Part shown: positions 43,722-52,497 of the stretch, piece by piece
Numbering within the stretch: the stretch's first letter is position 1
How the letters are laid out: each line of letters begins with the position of its first letter
NCBI RefSeq assembly: GCF_001463745.1
Contig: NZ_BBWJ01000058.1
Span: 1 to 64,000 of the forward strand
DNA: 64,000 nt
Direction: 5' to 3'
DNA from: Aureimonas sp. AU22
GTDB lineage: Bacteria > Pseudomonadota > Alphaproteobacteria > Rhizobiales > Rhizobiaceae
Translations under genes and position numbers: made by a program
The notes under the pieces: model-generated
What the model saw: only the letters and a program-made list of their open reading frames with translations
Told to the model about the DNA's origin: nothing
Database searches by the model: none

Positions 43722-45958
43722 GCGGGCGACTCCTTGGAAAGCGTGACGGCGGTCGCCGGGGCTGCGGCGGCCGGTGCGGCGTTGCGGGTCTCGCGCCGCA
43801 GCGTGCGCCTGCCCACCGCAAGCTGGAACAGTCCGATCACGCAGATCATGACCACGATCAGCATGGTGGAATAGGCGATGGCGACGCCGTATTCGCCGTT
43901 CTCGGTGAGGCCCACGATGTAGGAGGTCGCCATGTTGTACTGTGCGCTGACCAAGAAAATGACGGCGCTGATGGAGGTGATCGAGCGCACGAAGGAATAC
44001 ACCAGCGCAGCCACGATCGCGGGCTTCAGAAGGGGCAGCACGACCCGCCGGAGCGTCGTGTAGGAGTTGGCGCCCAGCGTCAGCGACGCCTCGTCGAGGC
44101 TTTTGTCGAGCTGGCTCATGGCTGCGATGCCGCCGCGTACGCCGACCGGCATGTTGCGGAACACGAAGCAGATCACGAGGATCAGCGCGGTGCCGGTCAT
44201 CTCCATCGGCGGCAGGTTGAAGGCGAGGACGTAGGACACGCCGATCACCGTGCCTGGGATGGCGAAGGAGAGCATCAGCACGAACTCGAGCAGCTCGCGG
44301 CCGGCGAACCTCTGGCGGACCAGGAGATAGGCCGACAAGAGACCAACGAGCGCCGTGAGGGGCGCGGCGATCAGGGCGATCTCCATCGTCGTCCAGAACG
44401 AGTCCCACGCGACGCCCGTCCAGCGCAGGCCCGGTTCCCCGGCAGAGACCGAGAAGGCCTTGGCGTAGTGTTCGAGCGTCAGCGTATTGTCGAGGCCGAG
44501 CGTGCGAACGAAGCTGCCGGCGACGATCATCGCGTAGACGGTGAGCGTGAAGAACACCCAGATCGAGACCGCACTCACCACGACGGCGCGCAGCTTCGGG
44601 TCGAGGGGCGCATGGCGGCCGGAATCGCCCTTGCCGGTAACCGTCGTATAGCTGCGCCCGCGCAGCCAGAGGCGCTGGAGGAAGAAGGCGGAGAGGGTGA
44701 AGCCGAGGAGGACGAGGGCGAGGACGGCGGCTCGGGCCGGATCGTTCTGCGCGCCGACGACGGCGAAGAAGATCTCGGTCGACAGGACGCCATGGCTGCC
44801 GCCGAGCACCAGCGGATTGCCGAAGTCGGCCATGCTCTCGATGAAGCCGACGAGAAAGGCGTTGGCGAGGCCGGGTCGCATGAGGGGGAACGTGACGGTC
44901 CAGAACGTGCGCCATCGGTTCGCCCGCATGGTCTGCGCGGCCTCCTCCATCGCGGGGCTGATACCCTCCATCACGCCGATCAGCACCATGAAGGCGATGG
45001 GGGTGAAGCTCAGCATCTGTGCGATCCAGATACCGGGGAGGCCATAGAGCCAGCGCCCGCCGTCGAGGCCAGTCAGCGCGAGGATGCTTTGCGTGATGAC
45101 GCCCGATCGGCCGAACAGGAGGATCAGGGCCAGGCCGATCACGAAGGGAGGCGTGATGATGGGAAGGATGGTGAGAAGGCGCAGCAGTCGCTTGAACGGA
45201 AAGGCAGTGCGGGTCGCCACGAGGGCGAAGGCGAAGCCGAGGATCGTCGTGCCGAGCCCGGTGCAGATCGCGAGCGTCACGGTCCGCCAGGCGAGGCCGC
45301 AATTGCCGGCGCCTGTGACGCACGCGAGCGACCAGATCGACGGATCCTGGATGTTCGACAGGAAGCTCGACCCGTCGAACGAACCGTCGAGGGCTTGGAA
45401 TGCGCCCGCAAAGAGGCTTGCCAGCGGATAAAGCACGAAGGCGGTGACAAGCGCGACCACCACCGCGATGGCCGACAGCACGAACGCGTCGCCGCGCAGC
45501 CGACCACGTTCGGCCAGACCGAAGGACAGAAACAGGAGGAACGCCAGAGCCAGCGCGAAGGCGCCGAGGCCGAACGGCGGCTGGCCGTCGTTCAAAGGGC
45601 CGAACAGGGATTCCCAGCCGCTCCAGTTCCAGCCGCCGTAGCCGACGGCCAGACCTTCGATGATCAGGAAGGTCAGACCGATGCCGCCGACGGTCGCCAG
45701 CCGCTGGCCCCGCCGTTCGCCGGGCGGCGTGAAGCGCAGCACCACGGCCGCGGCGATCGCAATGCCCAGCGGCACGAGCCACAGGGCGGATCGCAGGCCG
45801 ATCTGGAGAAGGCCTGGCGCCGCATTCGGCGAGAGCGGCCAGTCTCCCACCCAACCGAGCGTCCAGAGGCCGCCGTCGAGCCCGTACCAGGGCAAGACAG
45901 CGAAGGCGACGAGAGCAAGAACCAAGGCGCCGTCGAGCCGGCGAACGCGCGAATCCAT
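43718..45958 (-). CDS. two-domain ABC transporter permease (FbpB/AfuB type)
   Basis: A 746-residue membrane protein with two fused permease domains and about fourteen membrane segments. Each half has the EAA-type loop, for example MEEAAQTMRANRWRTFWTVT in the first half and LDEASLTLGANSYTTLRRVV in the second. Four or more membrane segments precede the first permease domain. The ATG at 45958 follows GGAGG. It forms the channel for the substrate delivered by the binding protein at 46020. Confidence 0.92.
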   Translation of the reverse strand: MDSRVRRLDGALVLALVAFAVLPWYGLDGGLWTLGWVGDWPLSPNAAPGLLQIGLRSALWLVPLGIAIAAAVVLRFTPPGERRGQRLATVGGIGLTFLIIEGLAVGYGGWNWSGWESLFGPLNDGQPPFGLGAFALALAFLLFLSFGLAERGRLRGDAFVLSAIAVVVALVTAFVLYPLASLFAGAFQALDGSFDGSSFLSNIQDPSIWSLACVTGAGNCGLAWRTVTLAICTGLGTTILGFAFALVATRTAFPFKRLLRLLTILPIITPPFVIGLALILLFGRSGVITQSILALTGLDGGRWLYGLPGIWIAQMLSFTPIAFMVLIGVMEGISPAMEEAAQTMRANRWRTFWTVTFPLMRPGLANAFLVGFIESMADFGNPLVLGGSHGVLSTEIFFAVVGAQNDPARAAVLALVLLGFTLSAFFLQRLWLRGRSYTTVTGKGDSGRHAPLDPKLRAVVVSAVSIWVFFTLTVYAMIVAGSFVRTLGLDNTLTLEHYAKAFSVSAGEPGLRWTGVAWDSFWTTMEIALIAAPLTALVGLLSAYLLVRQRFAGRELLEFVLMLSFAIPGTVIGVSYVLAFNLPPMEMTGTALILVICFVFRNMPVGVRGGIAAMSQLDKSLDEASLTLGANSYTTLRRVVLPLLKPAIVAALVYSFVRSITSISAVIFLVSAQYNMATSYIVGLTENGEYGVAIAYSTMLIVVMICVIGLFQLAVGRRTLRRETRNAAPAAAAPATAVTLSKESPA

Positions 45959-45985
45959 CGACAGATCCTCCGGGATGCTGGGGAT

Positions 45986-46010
45986 GGCGGGCACCAACGC
46001 GGTGCCCGCC
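45986..46010 (-). promoter_or_regulatory. intercistronic hairpin after the binding-protein gene
   Basis: A perfect ten-base stem, GGCGGGCACC/GGTGCCCGCC with a five-base loop, lies in the 61-base gap between binding-protein and permease genes. There is no T-run. Such hairpins stabilise the 5' message or partly stop transcription, giving more binding protein than permease. Confidence 0.6.
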
Positions 46011-46019
46011 GAAGCCGGA

Positions 46020-47045
46020 TCAGTTGGCGGAAGCGCCGATCTCGCGGTCCCAGCGCTCGAGCAGCGCCTTGCGGGTCTCCGCATTGCCGTACTTGGCGAA
46101 GTCGTAGTCGATCAGCTTGATGTCATCGAGCTTGGGCGCCTCGGGCGGCACGGTCGCGCTCTTGTTGGACGGCAACTGGAAACTGTCGGCCTCGGCGGCC
46201 TTCGACTGCACCTCGGGCGAGAGTGCCCAGTCGTAGAAGATCTTGGCGTTCTCCAGGTTCTTGGCGCCCTTGACGATCGACATCGAGCCCACCTCGAAGC
46301 CGGTGCCTTCGCACGGCGCGACGGTCTTCACCGGGAAGCCCTGCTTCGTCATGGCGACCGCGTCGTGCATGAAGACGATGCCGATGCCCGTCTCACCGCG
46401 CGCCGCCGCCTTGACCGGGGCAGAGCCGGACTTCGTGTACTGGGTGACGTTGGCGTTCAACGCTTTCTGGTAGGCGAAAGCCTCGTCCTCGCCCATGAGC
46501 TGGACGAGCGTGGCGAGCGCCGTGTAGGCGGTGCCGGACGAGTTCGGATTGGCGATCTGGATCTCGCCCTTGTACTTGGCGTCGGTGAGGTCCTTCCAGC
46601 AGGCGGGCGACTCAAGCCCCTTCTTCTCGAGGATCTGCGTGTTGTAGCCCCAGCCGAGCGCACCGGAATAGACTCCGACCGTCTTGTAACCAGAGACTTC
46701 CGCCTGTTTCTGCGCCCAGGGCTGAAGCTGATCGAAAACCGGCGATTTGTATTCGAGCGTCAGGTTGTCGTCCGCCGCCTGCAGATGCGGGTCGCCGGTG
46801 CCCGCCCACCAGATGTCGGTCTTCGGGTTGCGGGCCTCGGCACGCAGGCGCGCGTACGCCTCGCCGGAGCTCATGCGGACCATGTTGACGTCGATGTCGT
46901 GGCTCGCCTCGAACTCTCGTTCCATCAACTCACACCACTTCACGTCGGCGGCGCAGACAAGATTCAGCGTTCCGGCGGCACGGGCGGATGGGGCGGCTGC
47001 CAGCGCGCCGAACAGGATGGTCGTGACGAGAAGTTTGGTGCGCAT
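46020..47045 (-). CDS. ABC transporter substrate-binding protein (AfuA/FbpA-like)
   Basis: A 341-residue periplasmic binding protein with a signal peptide at 1-23 (ending SARA). It belongs to the 'iron(III)' binding-protein family by its layout (NLVCAADVKWCELMEREFEA; TDIWWAGTGDPHLQAADD; ANPNSSGTAYTALATLV). The paired tyrosines that hold ferric iron in FbpA are not seen, while a His-Asp pair occurs in FMHDAV. AfuA, the sugar-phosphate-binding relative, also lacks the iron site. With a phosphatase in the operon and a LacI regulator, a phosphorylated sugar or polyol is the better guess. GGGAGG precedes the ATG. Confidence 0.88.
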   Translation of the reverse strand: MRTKLLVTTILFGALAAAPSARAAGTLNLVCAADVKWCELMEREFEASHDIDVNMVRMSSGEAYARLRAEARNPKTDIWWAGTGDPHLQAADDNLTLEYKSPVFDQLQPWAQKQAEVSGYKTVGVYSGALGWGYNTQILEKKGLESPACWKDLTDAKYKGEIQIANPNSSGTAYTALATLVQLMGEDEAFAYQKALNANVTQYTKSGSAPVKAAARGETGIGIVFMHDAVAMTKQGFPVKTVAPCEGTGFEVGSMSIVKGAKNLENAKIFYDWALSPEVQSKAAEADSFQLPSNKSATVPPEAPKLDDIKLIDYDFAKYGNAETRKALLERWDREIGASAN

Positions 47046-47074
47046 GGTCGAGCCTCCCAGCATCGTGATCGTCG

Positions 47075-47117
47075 TTGCACTGCTGTGCAAGCTCAACTGG
47101 AAGTCCCTGATTGTCAA
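47075..47117 (-). promoter_or_regulatory. promoter with LacI-type operator
   Basis: A perfect palindrome, TTGCAC-TGCT-GTGCAA at 47075-47090, lies just before the binding-protein gene. On the minus strand a consensus -35 box TTGACA is at 47117-47112, and the -10 position 17 bases on (47094-47089, a poor match) runs into the palindrome. A repressor bound there would block the promoter. The regulator is likely the LacI-family protein encoded next door. Confidence 0.65.
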
Positions 47118-47168
47118 CCGCGTACTGCGGTGCCATGGTCGCGCCGAAAGCCGGTGCACGGCCATGCA

Positions 47169-48212
47169 ATGGAGATCGGGGCTCTGAGCAAGACGACGCG
47201 TAGCCCGGGGAACGGACCCGCCTTTGCAAGTGCTCAGGAAGTGGCGCGGCTTGCCGGTGTGTCTCGTTCCGCCGTGTCCCGCGCCTTCACGCCGGGTGCC
47301 AGCATCTCCCCCGATACCCGCGCCAAGGTCGAGGCGGCCGCGGCCGAACTCGGCTATCACGTGAACCATCTGGCGCGAGGGCTGATGCGCCAGCAGACGG
47401 GGATCGTCTGTCTCGTCGTCGCGGACATCCACACGCCCTATCTGTCGCGACTGCTCGAAAGCCTCTCGCGGTCGCTCCAGGAGGCGGGCAAGGTCGTCAT
47501 GGTGCTGAATGCGGGCAGGGCCTCCGGCAACGTGGAAGGGGCCCTGCGCCAGACACTCAATTATCGCGCCGACGCGACGGTCGTTCTCTCCGGCACGCCC
47601 TATCGCTCGATCGCGCAGAGTTGCCTCGATAGCGGCCAGCGCCTCGTTCTTCTCAACCGGAACGATCATTTGCCGGGCACGGTCAACCTTTCGGTCGACA
47701 ACGCTCGTGCTGCCCGGACGGCTGCGACCCTCTTCCTTCGCGCCGGATACAAACGCCTTGCCCTTGTCACCTCGGGCATCGGAACTCCGAGCCTGATTGC
47801 TCGGCGTGAGTGCTTCATCGCCGTCGCAAAGGAGGCTGGGGCAGATGTCACGGTGTGGGAGGGCGGCGCGACGGCTTACGAGAGCGGGCTTCAGGGGGGA
47901 ACGGCGCTGTTCTCCTCCGACGATCCGCCCGATGCCGTCTTTGCCGTGACCGACCTCCTGGCCTGCGGCGTCATGGACGCCGTGCGTCACCGCTTCCGGC
48001 GCCGCATTCCGGACGAAGTCGGGGTGATCGGCTTCGACGACATCGAACAGGCCGGTTGGGCGTCGTACGATCTGACGACCTTCGCGCAGCCCGTAGCGGA
48101 CATCACCGATTGGACGGTGCGGATCGTCGCGGACGGGATCGTCGAGGGAGCGGCGGATCGCGTGTTCGAGGCATCGCTTGTATGGCGGTCGTCGGTCGCT
48201 CGGGCTTTGTAG
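47169..48212 (+). CDS. LacI-family transcriptional regulator
   Basis: A 347-residue repressor. The N-terminal helix-turn-helix spans about residues 19-70 (SAQEVARLAGVSRSAVSRAFTPGASISPDTRAKVEAAA), followed by a periplasmic-binding-protein-like ligand domain (VCLVVADIHTPYLSRLLESL; later GVIGFDDIEQAGWASYDLTT). It is transcribed away from the ABC operon, from a shared region holding a palindromic operator. LacI-family control suggests that the inducer is a sugar or sugar derivative. A GTG upstream is an alternative start. Confidence 0.92.
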   Translation: MEIGALSKTTRSPGNGPAFASAQEVARLAGVSRSAVSRAFTPGASISPDTRAKVEAAAAELGYHVNHLARGLMRQQTGIVCLVVADIHTPYLSRLLESLSRSLQEAGKVVMVLNAGRASGNVEGALRQTLNYRADATVVLSGTPYRSIAQSCLDSGQRLVLLNRNDHLPGTVNLSVDNARAARTAATLFLRAGYKRLALVTSGIGTPSLIARRECFIAVAKEAGADVTVWEGGATAYESGLQGGTALFSSDDPPDAVFAVTDLLACGVMDAVRHRFRRRIPDEVGVIGFDDIEQAGWASYDLTTFAQPVADITDWTVRIVADGIVEGAADRVFEASLVWRSSVARAL

Positions 48213-48301
48213 TCGATCCCTCCTACACAATCGGCGCCTGCGTTGGAGCAATGTTCACGCGCTGTTGCCATACTGGGTTCACCGTCGCTGCGATCGAGGG
48301 A

Positions 48302-48598
48302 AGCGCGCCAGCCCTGGCGGAAGCGTGAACCCTGGTCGACCGCTTCCAGTCCATCGTCCACCGTAAGGCCGAACCCGATGTCGCCCCTTGGCTCCAAAAC
48401 GCCGGCTCCAGCCTGATCGCCTCTTTCGCCCGCGGCATCACCAGCGATCTTGCGGCTAAGCGTGCTGCCGTTATCGAGCCCTGGTCGAACGGCCAGACCG
48501 AAGGACACGTCAACCGCCCGAAGCTTGTCAAACGCCAGATGTACGGCCGCGCCAAGCTGGACCTTTTCGAAGCGCGACGTCTCGGAGCGTCCTTTTAG
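48302..48598 (+). pseudogene. ISL3-family transposase remnant (C-terminal part)
   Basis: The translated frame reads ALAEA-stop-TLVDRFQSIVHRK and, later, AAVIEPWSNGQTEGHVNR and VKRQMYGRAKLDLFEARRL. This is the conserved C-terminus of ISL3-family transposases. A TGA at 48326-48328 stands where relatives would have Arg (CGA), and everything upstream of about 48300 is missing. It is a dead insertion-sequence fragment; no inverted repeats were identified. Confidence 0.8.
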
Positions 48599-49208
48599 TC
48601 ATCGAGACGGCGTCATATCCCCGTTCCAACGCCGTTTGACAGGCTGGGTCGCAGCCCAGTGGAACCCTGCCGTTCGCGCCCGCTTCCAGGCGCTTCTCGC
48701 CGCGCTGGCTGAACGCTTCGACGGCCGGCTGTTTGCCGTGAACCTACCCGAGACTTCAGTGGACCTCGACACCAGGAAGGGCAACGCGGGCTTCACCTGC
48801 GACGTCTACTCCGAGGCAGAGAAGGACACCCTCGGTGCGGCCCGTCGTGCGTTCCAGCGCACACGCGTCGTCCAGTATGTCAGTTTCTTGCCGTGCGAGT
48901 GAGAGAACGATCACAACGACATGGGACGCCTTTTCGCGTTCGCGGCGAAGAATGACGTCGGCTTGGGCGGTCCCGACGTCGTAACGGGCCGCAAGGGGCA
49001 GATGAAGAACAGCAACCCCTTCTTCAAACGCTACAAGGGCCAGCTCGCCTTCGTCGGCATGGCGGTTCAGGAACCGACGCTGACCTACGAGAACCCGAAG
49101 ACGGGCAAGCTCTTCAGGAAGGATGAATTCGAGGCATTCGCCACCGAATACCTGGGAGTGGACGTCTTGTTCCGGAGCACGGGGTCGCCCTGGTTGCGGC
49201 ACCCCTGA
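48599..49208 (+). pseudogene. interrupted gene of an unknown, glycosidase-like family
   Basis: One frame runs from the end of the transposase remnant to 49208 but is broken by a TGA at 48900-48902, where the context (PCE-stop-ENDHNDMG) suggests an original TGG Trp codon. Coding character is strong on both sides: WNPAVRARFQALLAALAERF and FAVNLPETSVDLD before the stop, and LGGPDVVTGRKGQMKNSNPF and TGSPWLRHP after it. The NLPE and GGPD segments resemble a family of secreted proteins with a glycoside-hydrolase-like barrel. The 5' part was probably lost with the ISL3 insertion. Confidence 0.65.
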
Positions 49209-49455
49209 AAGCAGGAGTGCCATTGGGACAGCCGCGTTGGGTCGAGTGCGGAAGGTCGGGTTGCAAGCGTCTGCTTCTCTGCTTCTGATCGACGCGCTTG
49301 GGTGGTTTGCGATCAGTCAGCTTTCGACAAGACAAAACTCGGAGCAGACGATCCTTGAACGGAAGTTTAGCCAGGGCTCCCGGCGACGGCGGCTGACCGC
49401 TATGGGACAATGACCCTCGCCCCGAGCACCAGACGGCAGAGGCGCGTTCGCAATC

Positions 49456-51075
49456 CTAGTTCTTGGACGCGCAGGTGAAGTTGGCCGCGTCCCGAACGTC
49501 ACCTTTGCCCTCGAAACGAGGCCAGGTCGGATAGGCGCAGACAGGTAGGGTCCGGCCGCGCGTCGGCGTGTCGGTCGTGTCGGTGGCGACGTAACCTTCC
49601 GGCACGATCCCGTTTACCACCCAGTTGTCGAGGGCCGCGAGACTGTCCCAAGTCGGCGCAAAGTTGCCCTTTCCATGGGCGAGACCGGGCAGCATGTAGA
49701 AGCGGACGAAGGACGATGCCTTGTCCGCTCCCATCGTTTCCCGGACATTCTCGTAGTAGGCTGCGGTGCCGAGGGGGGTAACGCTAGGGTCTTCGCTGCC
49801 CTGCACGAGGATCACCTTGCCTCCGGCCTGTTGAAACGCAGAGAGGTCCGGGTTGTTGGCGTCGGCCATCTCCGAAATCTCAAGCAGCCGATCGCGGTAG
49901 GGCCCAGGGTTCGCAATGTCGAAGCTGCGGTAGTCGAATTTTCCGTCGCGGCCGATGAAGTGTTGGAAGAACTCGTAGGCGCGAGCCGCATGGTGGGCGT
50001 TGGGGCCGGAGATCACGGGCTCGTCATAGGTCGCCTGCTTGCCGAGGTTCATCGTGATCCCCTCGAGGCTGTTGTAGCCGGGATAGCGGTCGAAGCCGTT
50101 AGCCAGTTCGTAAGGCAGGCTGTAACCCTCGTGGTAGACCTTGATCGTGCGGTCGATCTGGACGGGCGTGAGGCAGCTAGCGTCGCTCTGGCCGTCCTGG
50201 CAGGCGAAGTGATCGATCACGTCCTGCGCGCGCGCGCGGCAAGCGGCCACGTTGCTCACGAGCCCATCCTTGGCTCCGTCGAGGTCGTCGCACTGCTCGG
50301 TCGCGTAGTCCGCGATCGCCTTCACGAGGTCCGGTGCGATCCAACCGGCCGAATTGTCGTCGTAGATCGCCCGGTTGAGCGCGGCGCCCCAGAGGCGCAG
50401 ACCAACGAAGTTGGCCGTGGGGTAGTAGGAGATGATACCGTTGTAGATGTCGGGCCAGCGCAGCGCCGCCGTCAGGGCTTCGCGTCCCCCGGTCGATCCG
50501 CCGGCGAAGTAGGTGGCCCTCGGCTCTTCGCCATAGGCCGTCTTCACTAGCCATGCCGCGACGTCGCGAGTCTTGCGGATGTGCATGTAGGCGTAGTTGA
50601 CGAGTGCCTCGTCGTTCTTGGCGAAGGACGCGTCGTTCGTGTTCTGGGCGGTGTGTCCGCTGTCGGAGCCGAAGGTCACGTAGCCCTGCGCCAGGGGCAC
50701 GGGGCGATCGAGCGGCCCATGGATCGAGGCCTTCGTGGTCTCCGGCAGGATGCCGTTGTACCCGCCACCGCCGTATTGCAGCATCCGGCCGTTCCAGACG
50801 GACGGGAGATCGATCTCCCAGGAGATCGCGGGCGCTTCAGGGTCGACCGGCAGCACCGTCCCCAAGACCTTGCAGAAGGGAGCAGAGCCGGAAAGATCGG
50901 TCCAGCGCGCGCTCGAGATCGCCGCGCCTCCCGTCTTGAGGCTGATGGTGTCGGCGGGGATGCCGGACGACGAAAGCGTCTCGCAGGCCTGCCGGTCCAG
51001 GGCGGCCGCCAGCGTGCCGCCAGACGTGGAAACGAGGAGAATCCCCGCTGCGAGGAGGGGCGAACGAATGATCAT
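49456..51075 (-). CDS. tannase/feruloyl esterase-family protein
   Basis: A 539-residue exported alpha/beta-hydrolase with a signal peptide (about residues 1-24). The nucleophile motif is GGSTGGREAL near 185; the acid is in QGSEDPSVTP and the histidine in LPGLAHGKGN. Paired cysteines flank the active site as in the family (CETL at the start, CAYPTWPRF and NFTC near the end). Enzymes of this family hydrolyse galloyl or feruloyl esters from plant tannins and cell walls. The second ATG (51075) is better spaced from AGGA than the one at 51081. It lies 78 bases downstream of the esterase gene at 51154. Confidence 0.9.
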   Translation of the reverse strand: MIIRSPLLAAGILLVSTSGGTLAAALDRQACETLSSSGIPADTISLKTGGAAISSARWTDLSGSAPFCKVLGTVLPVDPEAPAISWEIDLPSVWNGRMLQYGGGGYNGILPETTKASIHGPLDRPVPLAQGYVTFGSDSGHTAQNTNDASFAKNDEALVNYAYMHIRKTRDVAAWLVKTAYGEEPRATYFAGGSTGGREALTAALRWPDIYNGIISYYPTANFVGLRLWGAALNRAIYDDNSAGWIAPDLVKAIADYATEQCDDLDGAKDGLVSNVAACRARAQDVIDHFACQDGQSDASCLTPVQIDRTIKVYHEGYSLPYELANGFDRYPGYNSLEGITMNLGKQATYDEPVISGPNAHHAARAYEFFQHFIGRDGKFDYRSFDIANPGPYRDRLLEISEMADANNPDLSAFQQAGGKVILVQGSEDPSVTPLGTAAYYENVRETMGADKASSFVRFYMLPGLAHGKGNFAPTWDSLAALDNWVVNGIVPEGYVATDTTDTPTRGRTLPVCAYPTWPRFEGKGDVRDAANFTCASKN

Positions 51076-51153
51076 GGACATGTCCTGGAGCTTGGGAAAT
51101 CCGCCACGCGGCAAACACTCGCCGCGCGCTCGATCGAAGATCGCGTTTCCGTC

Positions 51154-52254
51154 TCAGCCGCGGCTGGCGACGACCGCATCCGCGATGTCGAGGAAGGCGG
51201 TCGCCTTGACGCCGGCGGGCAGATAAGTCGTCTCGCCGAGATTGCGGGCCATGGCGTACTGGTCCGTCACCGCGCGACGGTGCACGATCACCGTGTCGAT
51301 GGCGGGCAGGCAGAGGATATACTGACCGAGATTGCCGTTGGCATAAAAGGAGCCTTCCCAGGCCGCGCCTTTCCGATCGGGAATCCACCAGAGATAGGCG
51401 TATCCGGCGGAATCGCGCGTCTGTACAGGCGTGAAACGCGGCTTCGTGCTCTCGGCCACCCATTCTGCGGGCACGATCTGGCGCCCGCTCCATTCGCCCT
51501 TGCGCAACATCAACTGGCCGAGCTTGCCCATGTCGCGGCCCGACAGGAACATGTGATAGGCAAGGAATCGCGACCGGTCGCCGTAGCCCAGCATCTTCTG
51601 ACGCCCGAGTTCGAAGTCCTGGAAGCCCAGCGGATCGGCGAGATCGCGCTTCAGAGCCTCGAAGATCTTCTGGCCCGTTCGTTTTTCGAAGATCGCGCCA
51701 AGGACGTTGAAGTCCCAGTTGTTGTACTGGAAATAGCTGCCGTGCGGCTTGCTGCCCCGAGGCGGATTGTTGTCGTTGCCGCCTGGACTGCCGGCCGGAT
51801 GGTAGACGCCGGAACTCGACGAGAGGAGATCGCGAACGGTCGCCTGCCGCTCCGCATCGCTCAAGGTCTCGTTGTCCTGGATGTCGAGATTGGCGAGCGT
51901 CGCATCGAGGTCGATGGTGCCGTCCTCGACGTACTTGCCATAGAGCATCGAGAGGACGCTCTTGCGGGCGGACGCGAGGTAGCTCACGTCGCGGCCGTTG
52001 CCGTATTCGTAGGCGAGCCTGCCGCCGTTGTAGACCAGCAGCGACGTGGTCGGCATTTCGTAGAGCTTGCGCTCCATCTCCAAGAGTCCGTCCGTTTTGA
52101 ACGGGCCGCTGTCGGCGACCGCCATGCGGGATGCGTCGGAGGTCTTCGACTGGGCCGCGGCCGGCAGGCCGAGAGCGGACACGAGGCTGAGGCTGGCGAC
52201 CCCTCCGCCCACACTCTTCAGAAGCGAACGTCTCGATACGCTGGAATACGGCAC
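51154..52254 (-). CDS. Tat-exported beta-lactamase-family serine hydrolase
   Basis: A 366-residue esterase or peptidase of the class C beta-lactamase (EstB) fold. A GTG start at 52254 with GGGAGGA upstream places a twin-arginine signal at the N-terminus (SRRSLLKSVGGGVASLSL). The active-site SxxK is in SARKSVLSMLYG, and a tyrosine motif in FQYNNWDFN corresponds to the YxN element. Its product is exported folded. It probably works with the tannase-family enzyme downstream, perhaps trimming esters outside the cytoplasm; the substrate is not known. Confidence 0.85.
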   Translation of the reverse strand: MPYSSVSRRSLLKSVGGGVASLSLVSALGLPAAAQSKTSDASRMAVADSGPFKTDGLLEMERKLYEMPTTSLLVYNGGRLAYEYGNGRDVSYLASARKSVLSMLYGKYVEDGTIDLDATLANLDIQDNETLSDAERQATVRDLLSSSSGVYHPAGSPGGNDNNPPRGSKPHGSYFQYNNWDFNVLGAIFEKRTGQKIFEALKRDLADPLGFQDFELGRQKMLGYGDRSRFLAYHMFLSGRDMGKLGQLMLRKGEWSGRQIVPAEWVAESTKPRFTPVQTRDSAGYAYLWWIPDRKGAAWEGSFYANGNLGQYILCLPAIDTVIVHRRAVTDQYAMARNLGETTYLPAGVKATAFLDIADAVVASRG

Positions 52255-52415
52255 GCGGCTATCCTCCCGATTGGCCTTCGATACCGTAATGCTGGCATAG
52301 TTTTCCGGCTGCGATAAATGCAACGTTCCCAAGTTTGATTGCAATATTCGCAATAATAAATATTATTTTTCCGCCCACTAGGCTGCGATGATCTGCGTTT
52401 CATTGTCAAATCAGG

Positions 52416-52450
52416 CAAAAATCCGCCCGACGGACAGCCGTTGGGCGGAT
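52416..52450 (-). terminator. rho-independent terminator of the PrpF/ABC operon
   Basis: A 13-base stem (one mismatch), ATCCGCCCGACGG/CCGTTGGGCGGAT with an ACAG loop, is followed on the minus strand by TTTTT. It lies 48 bases beyond the stop of the permease gene. Confidence 0.8.
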
Positions 52451-52497
52451 CGATACTTTGGATCAGGGCCCGGCGTGGCGACCCGGAATTCGATCGG

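Noticed and set aside
45986-46010. Reading the hairpin after the binding-protein gene as a full terminator
   Set aside because: No T-run follows, and the downstream permease and ATPase genes are clearly part of the same operon.
43703-46120. An 805-codon open frame antisense to the permease gene
   Set aside because: Composition is a charged Arg/Glu/Gly/His mix typical of antisense reading of a membrane protein gene. The sense frame has proper membrane segments and EAA loops.
46020-47045. Naming the importer a ferric-iron system
   Set aside because: The family label alone supports it. The iron-binding tyrosine pair is not visible, and regulator and neighbouring phosphatase argue against it.
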